From an uncultured Roseiflexaceae bacterium (GTDB lineage Bacteria; Chloroflexota; Chloroflexia; Chloroflexales; Roseiflexaceae), in assembly GCA_937988885.1 (NCBI GenBank), contig CALKHR010000118.1, positions 1 through 34,546 of the forward strand: a stretch of 34,546 nucleotides of DNA, read 5' to 3'. Every line of letters starts with the position of its first letter. The first letter of the stretch is position 1. Under the pieces are notes generated by a model that was not told where the DNA came from, searched no databases, and was given only the letters and a program-made list of their open reading frames with translations. The translations under genes and the position numbers were made by a program. Below are positions 1 through 8,614 of this stretch, piece by piece.

Positions 1-1215
1 CGCCTCCGGCGCGCGTGGGTCGTCGGGGTAGCTTGCGGCGTATTCGCGGTAGCCATCGATCGCGGCCTGGATGTCGCCGCTCTGGCCGCGCGTCTGCACC
101 CAATCGAGCTGGGCTTGGCGGCCCGGTTCGCTGTTGGGCGATTCGGCCCCGATGGTGGCGAGCGCGGCGAGCGCCCCTTCGAAGTCGCCGAGGCTACGTT
201 GGGCTAGCGCCCGCAGACGCCGCAGTTCAAGCGCTTCGTCGCCCGTTGCGGCGGCGATGGCGGCGTCGTAGTGGGGCAGCGAGGCTTCCCAGCGCCCGTG
301 CAGGCTCAGCACATGGGCGGCGGTGGCGGGTGCGATGCCGGACTGCGGGTCGTTGAGTAGGGGGTCAAGCGCGTCGATGGCTTGCAGCGATGCGGGCAGT
401 TGTTCAACGAGTTCGCGCCGCCACGTTCGGGCCTGCTCGGCGTTGCCAAGTTCGGCGGCCAGTGTGGCGGCTTGGCCGAGTAGCCGTGCGCGGTAATCGG
501 GCAGTTGCGCGAGTTCGAGCAGCGGCGTGTAGAGCTCGAAGGCACGGTCGGCTTGGTCGAGTTCCAGGTAGATCGCAATGGCCTTCTCGTATGAGCCAGC
601 CCGTTCGCCACGGCTGATCGTGCTGCCCGCCACGGCGACGTAGGCTTCGGCGGCCTGTTCCAGTTGGTTGAGCGCGCGGTATTGGGCGGCTTGGCGCAGT
701 TGTGCATACGGCGCGAGTACGGTGTCGAACGTGCGGTACTCGTCGTAGGCGGCGATTGCATCGGCCCATGCGCCGGCTTCCTCGTGGCCACGGGCGATCA
801 AGAACCATGCGCGGGCGGTCAATTCATCGCGCGGGCCCTGCTCCACGAACGAGCGCAGCGCCTCAACCGTCGAGCTCCAGCGCTCGCGCAGGGCATAGCT
901 CTCGGCAAGGTAGAAGCGGGCGGCACGAACTTCGGCGGCGTCGGAGTGGTCTTGGATCAGGTCGTGGAGTGCTTGGGCCATTAGGTCGTACTCGCCGAGC
1001 AGGCGCTGTTGCAGGGCGTAGGCCAACTGTTCGCTCGCCGATTGGAGCGGTGGTAGCGGTACAGCCGTCTCTGGCGGCGTTTGCACGACAGGGGTAATAA
1101 TCGGGGCGGCGCTCGGTGTCGGTGCTGCTTGAAAAGCGACAATATCACAGCTTGCAAGCGTTGTCGCGAAAAGCACGGCCAGCAGCCAGCCTCGGTATGT
1201 TGATAGACGTCCCAT
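1..1215 (-). CDS. TPR-repeat lipoprotein, 5' part only (runs off the left edge)
   Basis: The frame is open from an ATG at 1215 to base 1, giving 405 codons with no stop, so only the N-terminal part is present. Residues 1-22 form a lipoprotein signal peptide: a short basic start, a hydrophobic stretch, then the lipobox Leu-Ala-Ser-Cys with Cys23 as the lipidated residue. A Pro/Thr-rich linker (about 31-55) follows. From about residue 58 onward there are repeated helix pairs rich in Ala, Leu, Tyr and Glu, typical of tetratricopeptide repeats (for example around residues 76-110, 134-160 and 300-345). The protein should sit on the outer face of the cytoplasmic membrane. An N-terminal TPR superhelix of this kind often precedes a lytic transglycosylase (SLT) domain, but the part that would show this is outside the window, so an enzymatic role is only a guess. 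It is divergent from the gene at 1328. Confidence 0.8.
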   Translation of the reverse strand, partial: MGRLSTYRGWLLAVLFATTLASCDIVAFQAAPTPSAAPIITPVVQTPPETAVPLPPLQSASEQLAYALQQRLLGEYDLMAQALHDLIQDHSDAAEVRAARFYLAESYALRERWSSTVEALRSFVEQGPRDELTARAWFLIARGHEEAGAWADAIAAYDEYRTFDTVLAPYAQLRQAAQYRALNQLEQAAEAYVAVAGSTISRGERAGSYEKAIAIYLELDQADRAFELYTPLLELAQLPDYRARLLGQAATLAAELGNAEQARTWRRELVEQLPASLQAIDALDPLLNDPQSGIAPATAAHVLSLHGRWEASLPHYDAAIAAATGDEALELRRLRALAQRSLGDFEGALAALATIGAESPNSEPGRQAQLDWVQTRGQSGDIQAAIDGYREYAASYPDDPRAPEA

Positions 1216-1222
1216 GGGCAGT

Positions 1223-1228
1223 ATTGTA
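1223..1228 (-). promoter_or_regulatory. -10 box for the TPR lipoprotein, close to its start codon
   Basis: On the minus strand TACAAT is preceded by TGG, an extended -10 pattern. The last base of the hexamer is only seven bases before the ATG at 1215, so transcription would begin at about 1216 and the mRNA would be almost leaderless. No convincing -35 box or Shine-Dalgarno sequence is seen. Confidence 0.45.
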
Positions 1229-1281
1229 CCATAGGCCATTCGTTGGCGGCAGAATGCGGATCATCTCAAAAAACCACGCTA

Positions 1282-1290
1282 TGATACAAT
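1282..1290 (+). promoter_or_regulatory. Extended -10 promoter for the helicase-associated gene
   Basis: TGA followed by TACAAT on the plus strand gives an extended -10 element. It predicts a start near 1297 and a leader of about 31 bases before the ATG at 1328. No clear -35 box is seen, as is usual for extended -10 promoters. Confidence 0.5.
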
Positions 1291-1327
1291 AGCACGGTGC
1301 GAGATAAGGGTGAAAGGTGTGCTGCGT

Positions 1328-3211
1328 ATGCGTTTTCAAGAGAGCTTGGAGGCAATCCTGCCACGGCTTACCAATGAGCAACTTAAGTGGTACCTCCGGT
1401 TTTTTACGCAGAATTTGCCTTCAACCAAACAGTCGCTTGTCACAGCGCTCCAACCGTATTTATTCGATCTCAAATCGATGCAGCAGATCTGGGATAAGCT
1501 TTTGCCTGAGCAGCGCGCCCTTGTCTCGTATGTCCTGCATAAGGCAGATGGCGTTTACGATAGTCAGCTCCTGCGTATGCGTTTTGGAGCCGCTGCGCAA
1601 CTCTCTTCCATTAGAGTTTTTCAATTTTACATTATCGGCAGGAGCGTGGAAACGCCGCCGGCTTTGGATATGTTGTTTTACCCCAATCGGCAGAATCAGT
1701 ATGTTATCCCCAGGGAGCTTGCGCAACTGCTGCTTACATTTGTGCCGTTACCGCGCAAGCCGGAACTGCCGAGCACTGCGGAGTTACCTAAGGTACACGA
1801 GGTATTTGAGCTAAGCAAGGGCGAAACAGCAGAGCAACTCGACGCCTCCATCTCCGTGACGGTCGTCGATACTGAGCGGGCCGTGTTCCACGATATAAGT
1901 GCAACACTACAACTGATCGATCAAGGCAAAATCGGTATCAGCAATAAAACCCGCCAACCGACGCTCGCTACGGTCAAACTGCTCGCCAAGCAGTTGTTGT
2001 TGAGCGATTATACCGATGCCGATTACAAACGCGCCGAGAACGCCATCCGACCGTTCGCGCTGGTTATGTTGGTGCAGATCGCCAAGTGGGCCACTGTATC
2101 GACAAGTTCGGCAAGCAAATTGGAACTGACCAAACGCGGTCGTGCGCTCCTGAGCACGCAACTTGAGGCTGAGCATATTCGTGAGATATGGCAAGCCTGG
2201 GTGAAGGATAATAGCTTGGAGCCACTCACACGCATCAGTTCCATCCACGGCTTGCACGCACGCGGCGTGCGGCTCACCAAACCAACGCAACGGCGAAAGG
2301 TGTTGGAGGAGATCCTTCAACAACTCCCGCCCGAGCGGTGGGTGGAGACACACGGGTTCCTGCGTTGGGTGCGGCAATCTGGCTACGACCTCAATGCCGA
2401 GCCAGAGAATAATGCTTCTCCAATCTACATTGGTGATGATATTAACTTGGGTTGGGTCGGCTACAGCCATATTAATTATTGGGAAGCGTTGATCGGCAGC
2501 TACATCCTGGTCGAACTATTCGAGTATGTGGCCACACTCGGATTGATCGAAGTGGCCTACACCGCTCCTGAGGAAGTGCTGCGGCCATTCGGCGATAGTA
2601 GTTTGTTTGAGGTGTTCCTCAATAACGATGAGCCGTTTTCGCGCTACGAGGGTTTGTTCGCCTTCCGGATCACCAAGTTGGGCCGCTATGTCTTAGGTCT
2701 TGCGCCCACGTATATGCCGCCTGCATACCCCACGGAGACGAGCGAGCCGATGCTGACGGTGCTGCCGAATTTGGAGTTGGTGATCACCAATCAAGCCGCG
2801 TGTACGCTGCTCGATACCGCGATGCTCGAACGGATGGCGGTGGCGCAGAGCGAGAACGTCTATCAACTGCAGCGCGATCTGGTGATGGAGAGCGTGACGA
2901 ACGGCATCTCACTCGAACAGCTTATGCAATTCCTGCTGGCCAAAAGCGCGCAGACAAGTTTCCCCCCTTTGATTCAAGGATTCTTTGATGATGTCGAGCG
3001 GCGGCTCAATGCGCTGCGTGAAGGCGGGCGGATGATCGTCTTTGAGGGCGACCGCTACTTGCTGGCTGAGCTTGCGAATCTGAGCGCGCTGCGAAACATC
3101 GTGCAACTCGCAACAGTGGGAGAACGCTCGGTGTTGCTCGTGCCCGAGGAACACGAAACCGCAGTGCGGCGCCATATCAAGAAGCGGGGCTACATCCCAC
3201 GCAAAGGATAG
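1328..3211 (+). CDS. Helicase-associated (XPB/Ssl2-like) domain protein without a helicase motor
   Basis: A 627-residue protein. I placed the start at the ATG at 1328 because GAAAGG lies ten bases upstream. A GTG at 1310 is in frame but has no spaced Shine-Dalgarno. The N-terminal 100 residues are helical. The C-terminal 200 residues resemble the helicase C-terminal-like domain found in XPB/Ssl2-like proteins of actinobacteria and Chloroflexota: a 'tVlPNLELVI' strand, a helical stretch, a segment about a residue run that selects a block of helices ('GISLEQLMQFL'), and a final winged segment near 'GDRYLLAELANLSALRNI'. No Walker A or DExH motif is visible, so it should not be a helicase alone. 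It may bind DNA or partner a separate helicase. It ends nine bases before the aminotransferase gene, so the two are likely cotranscribed. The family call rests on remembered family resemblance only. Confidence 0.6.
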   Translation: MRFQESLEAILPRLTNEQLKWYLRFFTQNLPSTKQSLVTALQPYLFDLKSMQQIWDKLLPEQRALVSYVLHKADGVYDSQLLRMRFGAAAQLSSIRVFQFYIIGRSVETPPALDMLFYPNRQNQYVIPRELAQLLLTFVPLPRKPELPSTAELPKVHEVFELSKGETAEQLDASISVTVVDTERAVFHDISATLQLIDQGKIGISNKTRQPTLATVKLLAKQLLLSDYTDADYKRAENAIRPFALVMLVQIAKWATVSTSSASKLELTKRGRALLSTQLEAEHIREIWQAWVKDNSLEPLTRISSIHGLHARGVRLTKPTQRRKVLEEILQQLPPERWVETHGFLRWVRQSGYDLNAEPENNASPIYIGDDINLGWVGYSHINYWEALIGSYILVELFEYVATLGLIEVAYTAPEEVLRPFGDSSLFEVFLNNDEPFSRYEGLFAFRITKLGRYVLGLAPTYMPPAYPTETSEPMLTVLPNLELVITNQAACTLLDTAMLERMAVAQSENVYQLQRDLVMESVTNGISLEQLMQFLLAKSAQTSFPPLIQGFFDDVERRLNALREGGRMIVFEGDRYLLAELANLSALRNIVQLATVGERSVLLVPEEHETAVRRHIKKRGYIPRKG

Positions 3212-3220
3212 GAGCAAGCT

Positions 3221-4417
3221 ATGAGCTTAAAACTACACGATCTCTTCGCTGAGCGCGCACGCCACGTGCCTCCGCCGATGTATGGGCCAGCGCCAATGCG
3301 CAACGGCACCCTGATCAGCTTCTCGTACGGCCTCGCCGATCCCGACCTGTTCCCCCGCGAGGACCTGCTGGCGGCCACCGCCGCCGTGCTCGCCGAGGAT
3401 GCCGCCGATGCGTTGAACTATGGGCCGAGCTATCCGGGGCTGCGCGGGCAGATCATCGAGCGGCTGCGGGCGCAGCACATCGAGGCCGAGATGGAGAACG
3501 TGATCGTCACCTACGGCTCCAGCCAGATCCTAGGGCTGCTGCCCCAGGTGTTCGTCGAGCCGGGTGACACGGTGCTGATCGAAGGGCCGAGCTTTATGGG
3601 CGCGGTGCGGCACTTCTCGGACGCTGGGGCGCGCCTGATCACCGTGCCCACCGACACCCAAGGCATGAACATCGATGCGCTGGAGAGCATTCTGCGCGAT
3701 CTGCGCCGTCAGAACATCCGGCCCAAGTTTATCTACAGCATCCCCACCTTCCAGAACCCGACCGGCACCACGATGCCGCTGGAGCGCCGCACGCGCCTGC
3801 TGGAGCTTGCGAGCGAGTTTGGCGTGTTGGTGGTCGAGGACGATGCGTATGGCGATCTGCGGTTCGAGGGGCAGCCAGTGCCGCATTTGGCCGCGTTGGA
3901 TCGGGATGGCTGGGTGCTGCGCCTGGGCACCTTCTCGAAGATTCTCGCGCCGGGCTTGCGGCTCGGCTGGGCGTACGGGCACCCCGATGTTATTCAGCGG
4001 TTTAACTTTATGAAGAGCGAGGGGTCGAGCGGACCGTTTATCACCCGTGTGGTGGCCCGTTACAGCGCAGAGGGTCGCTTGGAGGCGCACATCAAAAAGC
4101 TGAGCGAGCACTACCGCCACAAGCGCGATGTGATGCAGGCGGCCATCGCCCGCCACTTCCCAAGCGATGTACAAGCGTTGCATCCCGAGGGAGGCTTCTT
4201 CCTGTGGTGCAAACTGCCAGCAGACCTGAGCGCCACGACCTTAGCGCGCGCTACCGAGGAGCAGGGCGTGGTGGTGATGCCAGGGACGCGCTGCTTCGCC
4301 GATGGACAAGGCGACGACGCCATCCGCTTGGCGTTTAGCTTCCTCTCGGTGGCGGATATCGAAGAGGGCATCGCGCGTATCGGGCAGTGCATGCACGACT
4401 TGCGCGCACGCGGCTAG
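3221..4417 (+). CDS. PLP-dependent aminotransferase, class I/II (2-aminoadipate/aromatic type)
   Basis: A 398-residue fold-type I aminotransferase. The start is fixed by AGGAG six bases before the ATG. Residues 66-76 (NYGPSYPGLRG) match the substrate-loop pattern of the LysN/ARO8-like group. Asn179-Pro180 (FQNPTG) and Asp208-Tyr210 (DDAYG) contact the cofactor ring. Lys240 in SKILAPGLRLGW is the Schiff-base lysine, and the Arg in that motif holds the phosphate. All catalytic residues are present and the length is normal. The exact donor cannot be read from sequence: 2-aminoadipate, aromatic or branched-chain amino acids are all possible. It is cytosolic and probably cotranscribed with the upstream helicase-associated gene. 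It is convergent with the hybrid kinase, with two bases between the stop codons. Confidence 0.88.
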   Translation: MSLKLHDLFAERARHVPPPMYGPAPMRNGTLISFSYGLADPDLFPREDLLAATAAVLAEDAADALNYGPSYPGLRGQIIERLRAQHIEAEMENVIVTYGSSQILGLLPQVFVEPGDTVLIEGPSFMGAVRHFSDAGARLITVPTDTQGMNIDALESILRDLRRQNIRPKFIYSIPTFQNPTGTTMPLERRTRLLELASEFGVLVVEDDAYGDLRFEGQPVPHLAALDRDGWVLRLGTFSKILAPGLRLGWAYGHPDVIQRFNFMKSEGSSGPFITRVVARYSAEGRLEAHIKKLSEHYRHKRDVMQAAIARHFPSDVQALHPEGGFFLWCKLPADLSATTLARATEEQGVVVMPGTRCFADGQGDDAIRLAFSFLSVADIEEGIARIGQCMHDLRARG

Positions 4418-4419
4418 TG

Positions 4420-6723
4420 CTATTGATGCACGGGGCGGTCAAGCAATTCGCGCACCTTCGCCGTGAGTTGTGAGTTCGAGAACGGCTTGGCCAGGAACTC
4501 GATCTCCTCCTCGATCACCCCGTGCCGGATCATCATATCGTCGGTGTAGCCCGACATGTACAGCACCCGCAACTGTGGCTGCATCAGGCGTAGGCTCTTG
4601 GCCAGCATCCGTCCACTCAGTTGCGGCATCACCACATCAGTCACCAACAGGTCAATCGTGCCGGTGTGCTGCTGTGCCAGCACCAACGCCTCAAGGCCGT
4701 TCTGCGCCTCCAGCACGTGATACCCCAACTCGCGCAGCGCGTTACGGGCCAAGAAGCGCACCTGCGCCTCATCCTCCACCAACAGGATCGTCTCGTGCCC
4801 ACCCAACACCACATGTTCCGTTAGCTGCAATTCACCATCGACAGGTTCGGTCTCTATGCTGGCGGGAAGCACAATGTTAAAGACCGTACCCTGATTCACC
4901 ACACTCTCAACGGCGATTCCGCCGCCACTCTGCTTGATGATGCCATAAACCGACGCCAAACCTAAGCCGGTGCCCTGGCCCTGCGGCTTGGTGGTGAAGA
5001 ACGGCTCGAAAATGTGCGAGAGCGTCTGCGGCTCAATGCCGTGCCCGGTGTCTATCACGCTGATCAGCACGCAATCGGTGGGGGCGATATCGAACTGTGC
5101 TAGGGTTTCGAGGTCGGTGCTTGGCACATTCCTGGCACGGATCGTCAGCGTGCCGCCGATCGGCATCGCGTCGCGGGCGTTGATCAACAAGTTCATCAAC
5201 ACCTGCTCGATCTGGCTGGGGTCGGCGGTGATATGCCAGAGATCAGGTGGCAGATCGAGCTTAAGAATGATGTCCTCGCCGATCAGTTGCTCAAGCATCT
5301 TGTGGAGTGAGACGATCTGCGCGCCAACATCGAACACAGTGGGGCTCAGCATTTGGCGCCGCCCGATTGCAAGCAGGTGACGGGTGAGCGTCACAGCGCG
5401 CTCGCTGGCAATGCGGATCTGCTCGAAATCATCGCGAATCTGGGCGTTATCGGGCAACTGATCGAGGATCAAGTCAGTGTAGCCCAGGATCACGCTGAGT
5501 AAGTTGTTGAAGTTGTGCGCCACGCCACCGACCAAGCGCCCCAAGCTCTCCATCTTTTGCGCTTGGTTAAGCTGTTCCTCGAGCTTCAGACGCGCCTCCT
5601 CGGCACGGCGTAGCTCGCTCACATCACGGTAGATCGCCACAGCGCCGTTGGGGCGGCCAAAGCTATCTTTGACCACCACTACCGAGGCCACCACTAATAT
5701 CTCGGTGCCATCCTTGCGGCGTTGATAGATCTCGCCCTTCCACTGGCCGTGCGTGAACGTGTAATTGTAGATGTCGGTGATCGAAATATCATCCGAAAGG
5801 GCGGTCGCAATGATCTGCTCGATCGGCATACCGATCACCTCGGTCGCGCTCCAGCCGTACAGCGCAGTGGCGGCGTAGTTCCAACTTGTGATCAAGCCAT
5901 CGAGGTTGGTGACGATGATCGCATCGGAGACGTTGTAGACCACGTTCGTCTGGTAGAGCAGTTGCCGCTCGACCTCTTTGTGCTCGGTGATCTCGCGGAG
6001 GAAACCGTACCATACCACAGTGTGATTTGCCTCGTAGTGGGGCTGTGCGTTGCATTCGAACCAGATCTCGCCTCGCTCGGGGTGCAAAAAACGGAATTGT
6101 ACCTGCATTGGTTGCATTGTGCGGGCGGATTCGGAGAGTGCTTCGTTGTAAGAATGCTGATCGTCGGGGTGTATTCGGTCGAAAAAACAGTTGGGATCGT
6201 TCAATAACTGCTCGATGCTTAATCCACCGATCGATTCTATCGCCGAATTGAAGTACAAAAAACGGCGCTTTCCATCAGGATCAATCGCCAATGAACCAAT
6301 GACATCCGATGTCTGATCTACAATTCGCGCAACTAATTCATTTTGTTGTTGTCTTATCTGTTTTTCAAGATCATTAATAATTGTTACCTGAATTGATTCG
6401 TTTAACCAATTATTCATCAATTCTACAGCAATTGTATAGCCAGATTTTGTGCGTAAATGACAAGTGATAACTTTATGACGGAGATCGACTTGATGATTAG
6501 GAAATGTTTTCTGTTCAATGAGATCGTACCAGGTACAATTCAAAAGCTCGTCAAGGGTGTATCCTAAGAGTTTACAAGCCTGTTCATTGGCATTGAGCAC
6601 GTGTCCCTGTGAATTCGCTATGATTAAACTTACATTCGCTTGCCCAAACAGCATAGCAATGGTGTCTAGCGAAACGCTGATCTCTAGAGTATCCAATTGT
6701 TGCTCATACTGTTTATGTGGCAT
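4420..6723 (-). CDS. PAS-domain hybrid sensor histidine kinase with C-terminal receiver
   Basis: A 767-residue soluble sensor kinase with no membrane segments. I chose the ATG at 6723 because AGGAG lies eight bases upstream. The open frame extends to a TTG at 6822 but without a ribosome site. Order of domains: PAS (about 15-115), PAS (about 135-245), PAS/PAC (about 255-370), dimerization/phospho-acceptor helix with His403 (GGVAHNFNNLLSV), and ATPase domain with N-box (NLLINARDAM), G1 (DTGHGI) and G2 (GTGLGLASVYG). A receiver domain follows from about 646, with acidic pocket (LVEDE), phospho-acceptor Asp near 696 (TDVVMP) and Lys in FLAKPF. All active residues are present. The H-box style is that of hybrid kinases that act with their own receiver. 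The first 150 codons are clearly more AT-rich than the rest. No partner regulator lies next to it. Confidence 0.92.
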   Translation of the reverse strand: MPHKQYEQQLDTLEISVSLDTIAMLFGQANVSLIIANSQGHVLNANEQACKLLGYTLDELLNCTWYDLIEQKTFPNHQVDLRHKVITCHLRTKSGYTIAVELMNNWLNESIQVTIINDLEKQIRQQQNELVARIVDQTSDVIGSLAIDPDGKRRFLYFNSAIESIGGLSIEQLLNDPNCFFDRIHPDDQHSYNEALSESARTMQPMQVQFRFLHPERGEIWFECNAQPHYEANHTVVWYGFLREITEHKEVERQLLYQTNVVYNVSDAIIVTNLDGLITSWNYAATALYGWSATEVIGMPIEQIIATALSDDISITDIYNYTFTHGQWKGEIYQRRKDGTEILVVASVVVVKDSFGRPNGAVAIYRDVSELRRAEEARLKLEEQLNQAQKMESLGRLVGGVAHNFNNLLSVILGYTDLILDQLPDNAQIRDDFEQIRIASERAVTLTRHLLAIGRRQMLSPTVFDVGAQIVSLHKMLEQLIGEDIILKLDLPPDLWHITADPSQIEQVLMNLLINARDAMPIGGTLTIRARNVPSTDLETLAQFDIAPTDCVLISVIDTGHGIEPQTLSHIFEPFFTTKPQGQGTGLGLASVYGIIKQSGGGIAVESVVNQGTVFNIVLPASIETEPVDGELQLTEHVVLGGHETILLVEDEAQVRFLARNALRELGYHVLEAQNGLEALVLAQQHTGTIDLLVTDVVMPQLSGRMLAKSLRLMQPQLRVLYMSGYTDDMMIRHGVIEEEIEFLAKPFSNSQLTAKVRELLDRPVHQ

Positions 6724-6753
6724 ACATCCGTCTCCTAACCATTGAGCTACTGT

Positions 6754-6759
6754 ATTGTA
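6754..6759 (-). promoter_or_regulatory. -10 box for the hybrid kinase
   Basis: TACAAT on the minus strand, 31 bases before the ATG at 6723. It predicts a leader of about 24 bases that contains the AGGAG at 6732-6736. No good -35 box is present. This placement supports the 6723 start over the TTG at 6822, which would lie upstream of the promoter. Confidence 0.45.
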
Positions 6760-7100
6760 CAGCCTTGGGTCGTGCAAACATTGCTCCCAAATCACTTGTG
6801 ATATGAGATCAGGTTTAGACAAAGAGCAACAAATCGCTACCCATATAAGACAAAAGAAGAGGAAACTAACGGGGCCGAATGCTCAACGTTATGAAGCCGA
6901 TATTATGATGTTGCTTTAGGAAAATCGCTTATTCAGTATGCCATGGCTCCTCGCAAACTACAACCATGAATTTAAAATTGTAATCATTTTCTGTTTAATA
7001 GGTATTCATCGGGTTGGGCACCGTTTCACTCAGCATACCCTCGGGGTGCACTCAGCATAATACTACAACACTACTCGATTGTAAGTCATGAGGCTAAGAA

Positions 7101-7199
7101 ATGCATAAGGAGTTGCCATGGAAAAAAGAAGAGGTAGTAATACCAAACCCGGCTAGATAGTATCAGGAACAAATTTTTCGGGAATTGGATTTGATATGA
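7101..7199 (+). pseudogene. Tiny ORF with an in-frame amber codon, possible gene remnant
   Basis: From ATG 7101 the frame reads 19 codons (MHKELPWKKEEVVIPNPAR), then TAG at 7158-7160, then 12 more codons (YQEQIFRELDLI) to TGA at 7197. GAGG lies seven bases before the ATG. Both halves have protein-like composition. A second ORF in another frame starts at 7118 behind AAGGAG and stops after 12 codons. No family is recognised, and chance cannot be excluded. Confidence 0.2.
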
Positions 7200-7349
7200 G
7201 CCGTTCGCGCACATTCAACCTCGATTGCATCAGACAATGAGCGAATCCCGACAAGTGTGCCGCTCCGAATAGCGAAGCGCAGCCTCGTCCTCCAGAGCGG
7301 CACCTGAGCGGATTCTGTTGAGCAACTCAGCGAGAAGTGCGCTCCCCTG

Positions 7350-8555
7350 TCACGCCCGCTTCCGCTCCCCGAGCATCCAATGCACCACAACACCCGTCAC
7401 AAAGCCCCAGAACGCGCTCCCGATCCCAAAGAATTGCACATTCGCCGCCGTGATCAGCAACGCCCACAGGCTCGCGTCGCGCTGCTCACCCTCGCGGAAT
7501 GCGCCCGTGAGGCACTGAATGATCGTGCCGGAGAGCGCCAAGCCCGCCAACGCGACCATCACGGGGCGTGGCAGCGCCGACAGCAGCGTCACAATCGTCA
7601 CGCCGAAGAGGCCGAGCACACACATAATCACGCCCGACGCCACTGTCGCCGCGTAGCGCCGCGACGAATCAGGGTGCGCCTCTGGCGAACTGGTGATCGC
7701 CGCCGTAATCGCTGCCAGCGTCAAGCCATGGTTCAGCATCGGCGCGAACAGCACGCTCAGCAGACCTGTCACCACCAACGAGCCTTTCACTGGCGGATCG
7801 TAGCCCGCCGCCCGCAGCACCGCGAAACCCGGCAGATCCTGCGCGGCCAGCGCTAGCACCAGTAGCGGCAGCGCCAAGCCTAATAGCGCGGGCACCGTCA
7901 CCACCGGCATCACAAACACGGGCGCGGCCAGCGAAAGTTGCACCTGCTCAAGGGGCAACTGGCCCATCGCATACGCCACCCCGAATCCCGCCAGCAACGC
8001 CCCGAAGATCGGCACACGCATCTTGATGCGCCGCAGCACCAAGTACACCACGATCATCGCCAGGATCGACCACGGCGCCTCGTTCAGGCCGATGAAGATA
8101 TCCAAGCCGTACTTAAACAGCAATCCGCCCAATACCGCCTGCGCAACGGCTTGCGGAATGATGCGCACCACCCGATCAAACAACCCCGATACGCCAAGCA
8201 GCAAGATGATGACACCAACCACCACGTATGCGCCGATCGCTTCCTCCAGCGAGTACTGCCCCAGACTCGTGCCCAACAACACCAAGCCCGGCGTCGACCA
8301 AGCCGTCAGGACGGGTTTGCGGTAGATTAGCGCCAATATCATCGTCGAGAGCCCAGTGCCGATCGCGATCGAGAACACCCACGAACTCATCTGCTCGGCG
8401 CTCAGACCCGCCACCTCCGCCGCTGGCACCACCAACACCAACGAACCCGTAAACCCGACCAACACCGCCAAAAACCCAGCCACCCACGCCGAAAGCGTCA
8501 GCGAACGGGGGAGATCTCGAACATTCTGCCAAACCCGACCAACAGCCATGCGCAT
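7350..8555 (-). CDS. benE: BenE-family benzoate/H+ symporter-like permease
   Basis: About 401 residues, almost entirely hydrophobic, with 11-12 predicted membrane helices, which matches the BenE family in length. It is an inner-membrane proton symporter; the family imports benzoate. Family-like features are the N-terminal SAWVAGFLAVLVGFTGSL helix, a conserved helix around TAWSTPGLVLLGTS, the PQAVAQAVLGGLLFKYGLD segment and the GLTLAAITAAI helix. Start choice is uncertain: a GTG at 8570, an ATG at 8555 (GGGG five bases upstream) and an ATG at 8549 are all in frame, and I favour 8555. No benzoate degradation genes lie nearby, so the real substrate may be another aromatic acid. It is the last gene of the minus-strand run. 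Confidence 0.85.
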   Translation of the reverse strand: MRMAVGRVWQNVRDLPRSLTLSAWVAGFLAVLVGFTGSLVLVVPAAEVAGLSAEQMSSWVFSIAIGTGLSTMILALIYRKPVLTAWSTPGLVLLGTSLGQYSLEEAIGAYVVVGVIILLLGVSGLFDRVVRIIPQAVAQAVLGGLLFKYGLDIFIGLNEAPWSILAMIVVYLVLRRIKMRVPIFGALLAGFGVAYAMGQLPLEQVQLSLAAPVFVMPVVTVPALLGLALPLLVLALAAQDLPGFAVLRAAGYDPPVKGSLVVTGLLSVLFAPMLNHGLTLAAITAAITSSPEAHPDSSRRYAATVASGVIMCVLGLFGVTIVTLLSALPRPVMVALAGLALSGTIIQCLTGAFREGEQRDASLWALLITAANVQFFGIGSAFWGFVTGVVVHWMLGERKRA

Positions 8556-8614
8556 AACAACCCCACACACAAAGAGCGATACACAGACAGGGGATAGCCG
8601 AACGAGGTATACAA

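Larger units (their letters stand above)
6724..7349. other. Long intergenic region with no convincing gene
   Basis: This stretch is AT-rich. It holds the kinase promoter at its left end, an 11-bp direct repeat (CACTCAGCATA) at 7027-7037 and 7049-7059, two overlapping short ORFs with good ribosome sites near 7101 and 7118, and a perfect 9-bp inverted repeat (GTGCCGCTC at 7257-7265, complement at 7295-7303). I see no protein of useful length on either strand. Confidence 0.6.

Noticed and set aside
1310..1327. GTG at 1310 as the start of the helicase-associated protein
   Set aside because: AAGG directly abuts this GTG, which leaves no spacing. The ATG at 1328 has GAAAGG at a workable distance.
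6723..6822. TTG at 6822 as the start of the hybrid kinase
   Set aside because: No ribosome site, and the likely -10 box at 6754-6759 falls inside this extension. ATG 6723 has AGGAG upstream.
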